Shown here one piece after another: positions 61,781 to 64,000 of a DNA stretch of 64,000 nucleotides. The position numbers and the translations under genes are program-made. The DNA comes from Bacillus thuringiensis. GTDB taxonomy: Bacteria > Bacillota > Bacilli > Bacillales > Bacillaceae_G. Where the stretch lies: NCBI RefSeq assembly GCF_022095615.2, contig NZ_CP155559.1:1857501-1921500 (forward strand), read 5' to 3'. The notes beneath the pieces were generated by a model that was not told the origin of the DNA, searched no databases, and was given only the letters and a program-made list of their open reading frames with translations. The stretch's first letter is position 1. Every line of letters begins with the position of its first letter.

Positions 61781-63244
61781 GTGCAGAAAGATATAATGTA
61801 TAACACTGAGATGGATGAAACGTTAAAAGTTATAAATAAAGGGTTAAAGAAGACGACACGTTCGAAACAAATTATAGTAGTAGGGGCCGGTATGGCTGGG
61901 TTGGTTTCGGCATCTTTATTAAAGGCTGCAGGACATGATGTGAAGATTTTTGAAGCAAACAACCGGGTAGGTGGCCGCATAGAGACGGTTAGAATGGAAG
62001 ATACCGGATTATATTTAGATGTTGGGGCAATGAGAATTCCGTATTCGCACACATTAACGATGGCATATATAAGAAAATTTGGGCTACAGGTGAGCCCGTT
62101 TATTAATAGGAATGAGACTGATATTATTTACGTAAATGGCCGAAAAACGACATTAAAACAATACGAAAAAGATCCAAGTATATTAAAGTATCCTGTAGAA
62201 ATGAATGAGGTCGGGAAAACGTCTGAAGAGCTATTATTGCTAGCGGTACAGCCCATTATAAATTTTATAAAAAAGAACCCAGAGAAAAATTGGGATGTTG
62301 TAGTAAAGGATTTTGGGAGATACTCTACAGGACAATTTTTAAAGTATCATCCTTATCAATATAATACGTATTTCTCGCCAGTAACAATTGAGATGATCGG
62401 TGTCCTATTAGATTTAGAAGGTTTTTTAGAAAGGTCATTTGTTGAGACACTACGCTTTTTATACATTATGCAGGAGGAGAGTGGATTTTGTGAAATAGTA
62501 GGCGGAAATGATAGATTACCAAAGTCTTTCTTACCACAATTAGAAGAAAATATTATATATAATCAAAAATTAATGAAGCTACATCAGCACGATAACGGTG
62601 TGACAGCTTTTTACCGGAACGAGGAAACTTTTGAGTATAGTAGTATTACAGGGGATTTAGTTATTATTACAATTCCATTTTCGACAATGCGATTTGTGGA
62701 AGTAGATCCATTTGATTCTATATCTCATGAAAAATGGAAAGCAATTCGTGAATTGCATTATATGCCAGCAACGAAAATAGGAATTCAATTTAAAAGTCGA
62801 TTTTGGGAAGAACAAGGACAGTTAGGTGGAAGAATTATAACGGATTTACCAATTCGTTATGCCTATTATCCAAGTCACGGAATTGGAAAGAAAGGACCTG
62901 CTATGATGTTAGGCAGCTATACATGGTCTTATGATGCGTTGTTATGGGATGGGTTATCAAAGGGAGATCGTATCTATTACACATTACAAAATTTAGCGAC
63001 AATATTAGGCGGTCAAGTATATGATGAGTTCATGTCTGGCATATCAAAAAGTTGGACATTGGATCCATATGCACTTGGAGGATTTGCGCTATTTCAGGCA
63101 GGTCAAGAATCTGAGCTACAACCAGCGATTGTCAAACCAGAAGGAAGAATATTCTTCGCTGGAGATCATACAACGTTATATCATGGATGGATACAAGGTG
63201 CGATTGAATCTGGAGTTCGTGTAGCGGTAGAGGTGAATAATTAA
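61781..63244 (+). CDS. Flavin amine/L-amino-acid oxidase
   Basis: The protein has 487 residues. The N-terminal FAD-binding Rossmann motif is VVGAGMAGLVSASLLKAAGH (about residue 33), followed by FEANNRVGGRIETVR and DVGAMRIP, and the C-terminal FAD motif IFFAGDHTTLYHGWIQGAIES. This matches flavin monoamine oxidases and secreted-type L-amino-acid oxidases; no signal peptide is seen, so it is probably cytosolic. A GTG start is used, behind AAGGGGTGG. The substrate cannot be determined. Related genes occur in Bacillus near acetyltransferases, as here. Confidence 0.88.
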   Translation: MQKDIMYNTEMDETLKVINKGLKKTTRSKQIIVVGAGMAGLVSASLLKAAGHDVKIFEANNRVGGRIETVRMEDTGLYLDVGAMRIPYSHTLTMAYIRKFGLQVSPFINRNETDIIYVNGRKTTLKQYEKDPSILKYPVEMNEVGKTSEELLLLAVQPIINFIKKNPEKNWDVVVKDFGRYSTGQFLKYHPYQYNTYFSPVTIEMIGVLLDLEGFLERSFVETLRFLYIMQEESGFCEIVGGNDRLPKSFLPQLEENIIYNQKLMKLHQHDNGVTAFYRNEETFEYSSITGDLVIITIPFSTMRFVEVDPFDSISHEKWKAIRELHYMPATKIGIQFKSRFWEEQGQLGGRIITDLPIRYAYYPSHGIGKKGPAMMLGSYTWSYDALLWDGLSKGDRIYYTLQNLATILGGQVYDEFMSGISKSWTLDPYALGGFALFQAGQESELQPAIVKPEGRIFFAGDHTTLYHGWIQGAIESGVRVAVEVNN

Positions 63245-63328
63245 AATGTGTAAAATTCAGAAATTTCTTTACTGTATAGGTTGAGATGGATATTATTATA
63301 TATAAAAGAATTAAAAGGAGTGTTGAAA

Positions 63329-63913
63329 GTGAATCCGTTATTATTCGATTTTCCTTCTGAATTTTATACTGAAAGGCTATTTATTCGAATGCCGAAACCG
63401 GGTGACGGTAAAGCTGTATACGATGCAATTCAAGCTTCTATGAAAGAATTAAAACCATGGATGGTTTTTGCACAAAAAGAGCAATCAGAGGAAGAAGTAG
63501 AAGTGAGTATCAGAAAATCGCATATTCAATTTTTGCAGCGTGAGGATTTAAGATTACTAGTTTTTTCGAAAGAAACAGGTGAATTTATTGCATCAGCTGG
63601 ATTGCATCGTATTAATTGGGATATACCTCAATTTGAAATTGGGTATTGGATTGATTCAAGGTTTAGTGGAAAGGGTTATATGCTAGAGGCTGCAAAGGGT
63701 ATAACGGATTATGCTTTTTCTGAGCTGAAAGCAAACCGCGTAGAAATTCGATGTGATTCTTTAAATAAGAAGAGTAGAGCGATACCTGAGAAATTAGGAT
63801 TTAAGTTAGAAGGTACATTGGAAAGTGCGAGTGTAGCAGTAAATGGAAAGGGATTAAGGGATATGTGTGTATTTGCCATGACTAGAAATACATATGAAAA
63901 AGAAGAGCTGTAA
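63329..63913 (+). CDS. RimJ/RimL-type GNAT acetyltransferase
   Basis: The protein has 194 residues. It begins VNPLLFDFPSEFYTERLFIRMP, the usual start of RimJ/RimL-like acetyltransferases, and continues with FEIGYWIDSRFSGKGYM (acetyl-CoA loop RFSGKG) and a C-terminal LGFKLEGTLE strand. A GTG start at 63329, six bases after AAAAGGAGTG, is preferred to the ATG at 63281. Its substrate may be a ribosomal protein terminus or an antibiotic; it is not determined. Confidence 0.87.
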   Translation: MNPLLFDFPSEFYTERLFIRMPKPGDGKAVYDAIQASMKELKPWMVFAQKEQSEEEVEVSIRKSHIQFLQREDLRLLVFSKETGEFIASAGLHRINWDIPQFEIGYWIDSRFSGKGYMLEAAKGITDYAFSELKANRVEIRCDSLNKKSRAIPEKLGFKLEGTLESASVAVNGKGLRDMCVFAMTRNTYEKEEL

Positions 63914-63932
63914 AGAAACAGCTCTTCTTTTT
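63900..63932 (+). terminator. Terminator overlapping the GNAT stop codon
   Basis: AAGAAGAGCTG / CAGCTCTTCTT arms, loop of eight, T-run. Confidence 0.88.
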
Positions 63933-63937
63933 GTGTA

Positions 63938-64000
63938 TTATGGTACAGGATGTCCATTAGAACTTTCGAAAATTGTAAACCATTGTTGACGATCTAAATC
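63938..64000 (-). CDS. C-terminal end of an unidentified minus-strand gene (partial)
   Basis: Reading the minus strand inward from the window edge gives an open frame of 20 codons ending ...WFTIFESSNGHPVP and a TAA at 63938-63940. It abuts the GNAT terminator, as a convergent gene would. Too little is visible to identify it. Confidence 0.5.
   Translation of the reverse strand, partial: DLDRQQWFTIFESSNGHPVP

Noticed and set aside
1..64000. CRISPR arrays, rRNA and tRNA genes
   Set aside because: Reading through the window showed no regularly spaced direct repeats of array type and no recognisable rRNA or tRNA sequence.

Overview
The window is chromosomal DNA of a Bacillus cereus-group bacterium (cereus/thuringiensis/anthracis relatives). 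The evidence is low G+C content, strong GGAGG ribosome-binding sites, spore genes (an alpha/beta small acid-soluble protein and a YjcZ-type small protein), an intracellular subtilisin, a BceB-like permease and, most tellingly, a complete asbABCDEF petrobactin siderophore operon.

Layout. 1-6.3 kb: the end of an FG-GAP-like protein, an OmpR-type two-component system, a NodB-family peptidoglycan deacetylase, a YkyA lipoprotein, an MgtC-family membrane protein and a GNAT acetyltransferase. 6.5-13.7 kb: tandem Fur-box-like sites and asbA-F. 13.8-26.9 kb: core and variable genes (SASP, MFS transporter, LysE exporter with a divergent MocR regulator, patatin, YjcZ, DUF1963, transglutaminase-like secreted protein, Nudix, nadE, BceB-like permease, AbrB-like regulator, intracellular serine protease). 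27.0-48.5 kb: an apparent accessory island (below). 48.5-64 kb: ArsR repressor with a divergent aldo/keto reductase, a broken DUF805 gene, small hypotheticals, DinB-like protein, RsgA-type GTPase, chemoreceptor, YkvI-like transporter, Dps, alpha/beta hydrolase, luciferase-like oxidoreductase, flavin amine oxidase, GNAT, and a truncated minus-strand gene.

The most interesting region is 27.1-48.3 kb, a self-contained system for eating mucin-type O-glycans. A secreted GH101 endo-alpha-N-acetylgalactosaminidase (42022-46398) should release the core-1 disaccharide Gal-beta-1,3-GalNAc (galacto-N-biose). A lipoprotein plus two permeases (30494-33801), with an MsmX-type ATPase (27146-28249), would import it. 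A GH112 phosphorylase (33814-35985) would split it with phosphate into Gal-1-P and GalNAc. GalT (46769-48253) takes Gal-1-P toward UDP-galactose. A ROK kinase, NagA/AgaA deacetylase, AgaS deaminase/isomerase, LacC and LacD carry GalNAc through GalNAc-6-P, GalN-6-P, tagatose-6-P and tagatose-1,6-bisphosphate to triose phosphates.

Three transcription units of this island (binding-protein operon, GH101 and galT) have promoters of identical architecture: CAAGAT/CAATAT, 15 bp, the same hexamer, 5 bp, a TTGnnn -35 box, 17 bp and a TATnnT -10 box. This is a strong candidate regulon for the divergently encoded AraC-family regulator (29463-30323). Catabolite-repression-like sites lie at two of the three. 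The island is bracketed by an imperfect repeat of the 3' end of the arsR gene and its terminator (26941-27045 versus 48538-48656), which suggests where it was inserted. No transposase, integrase, tRNA, rRNA or CRISPR array was seen.
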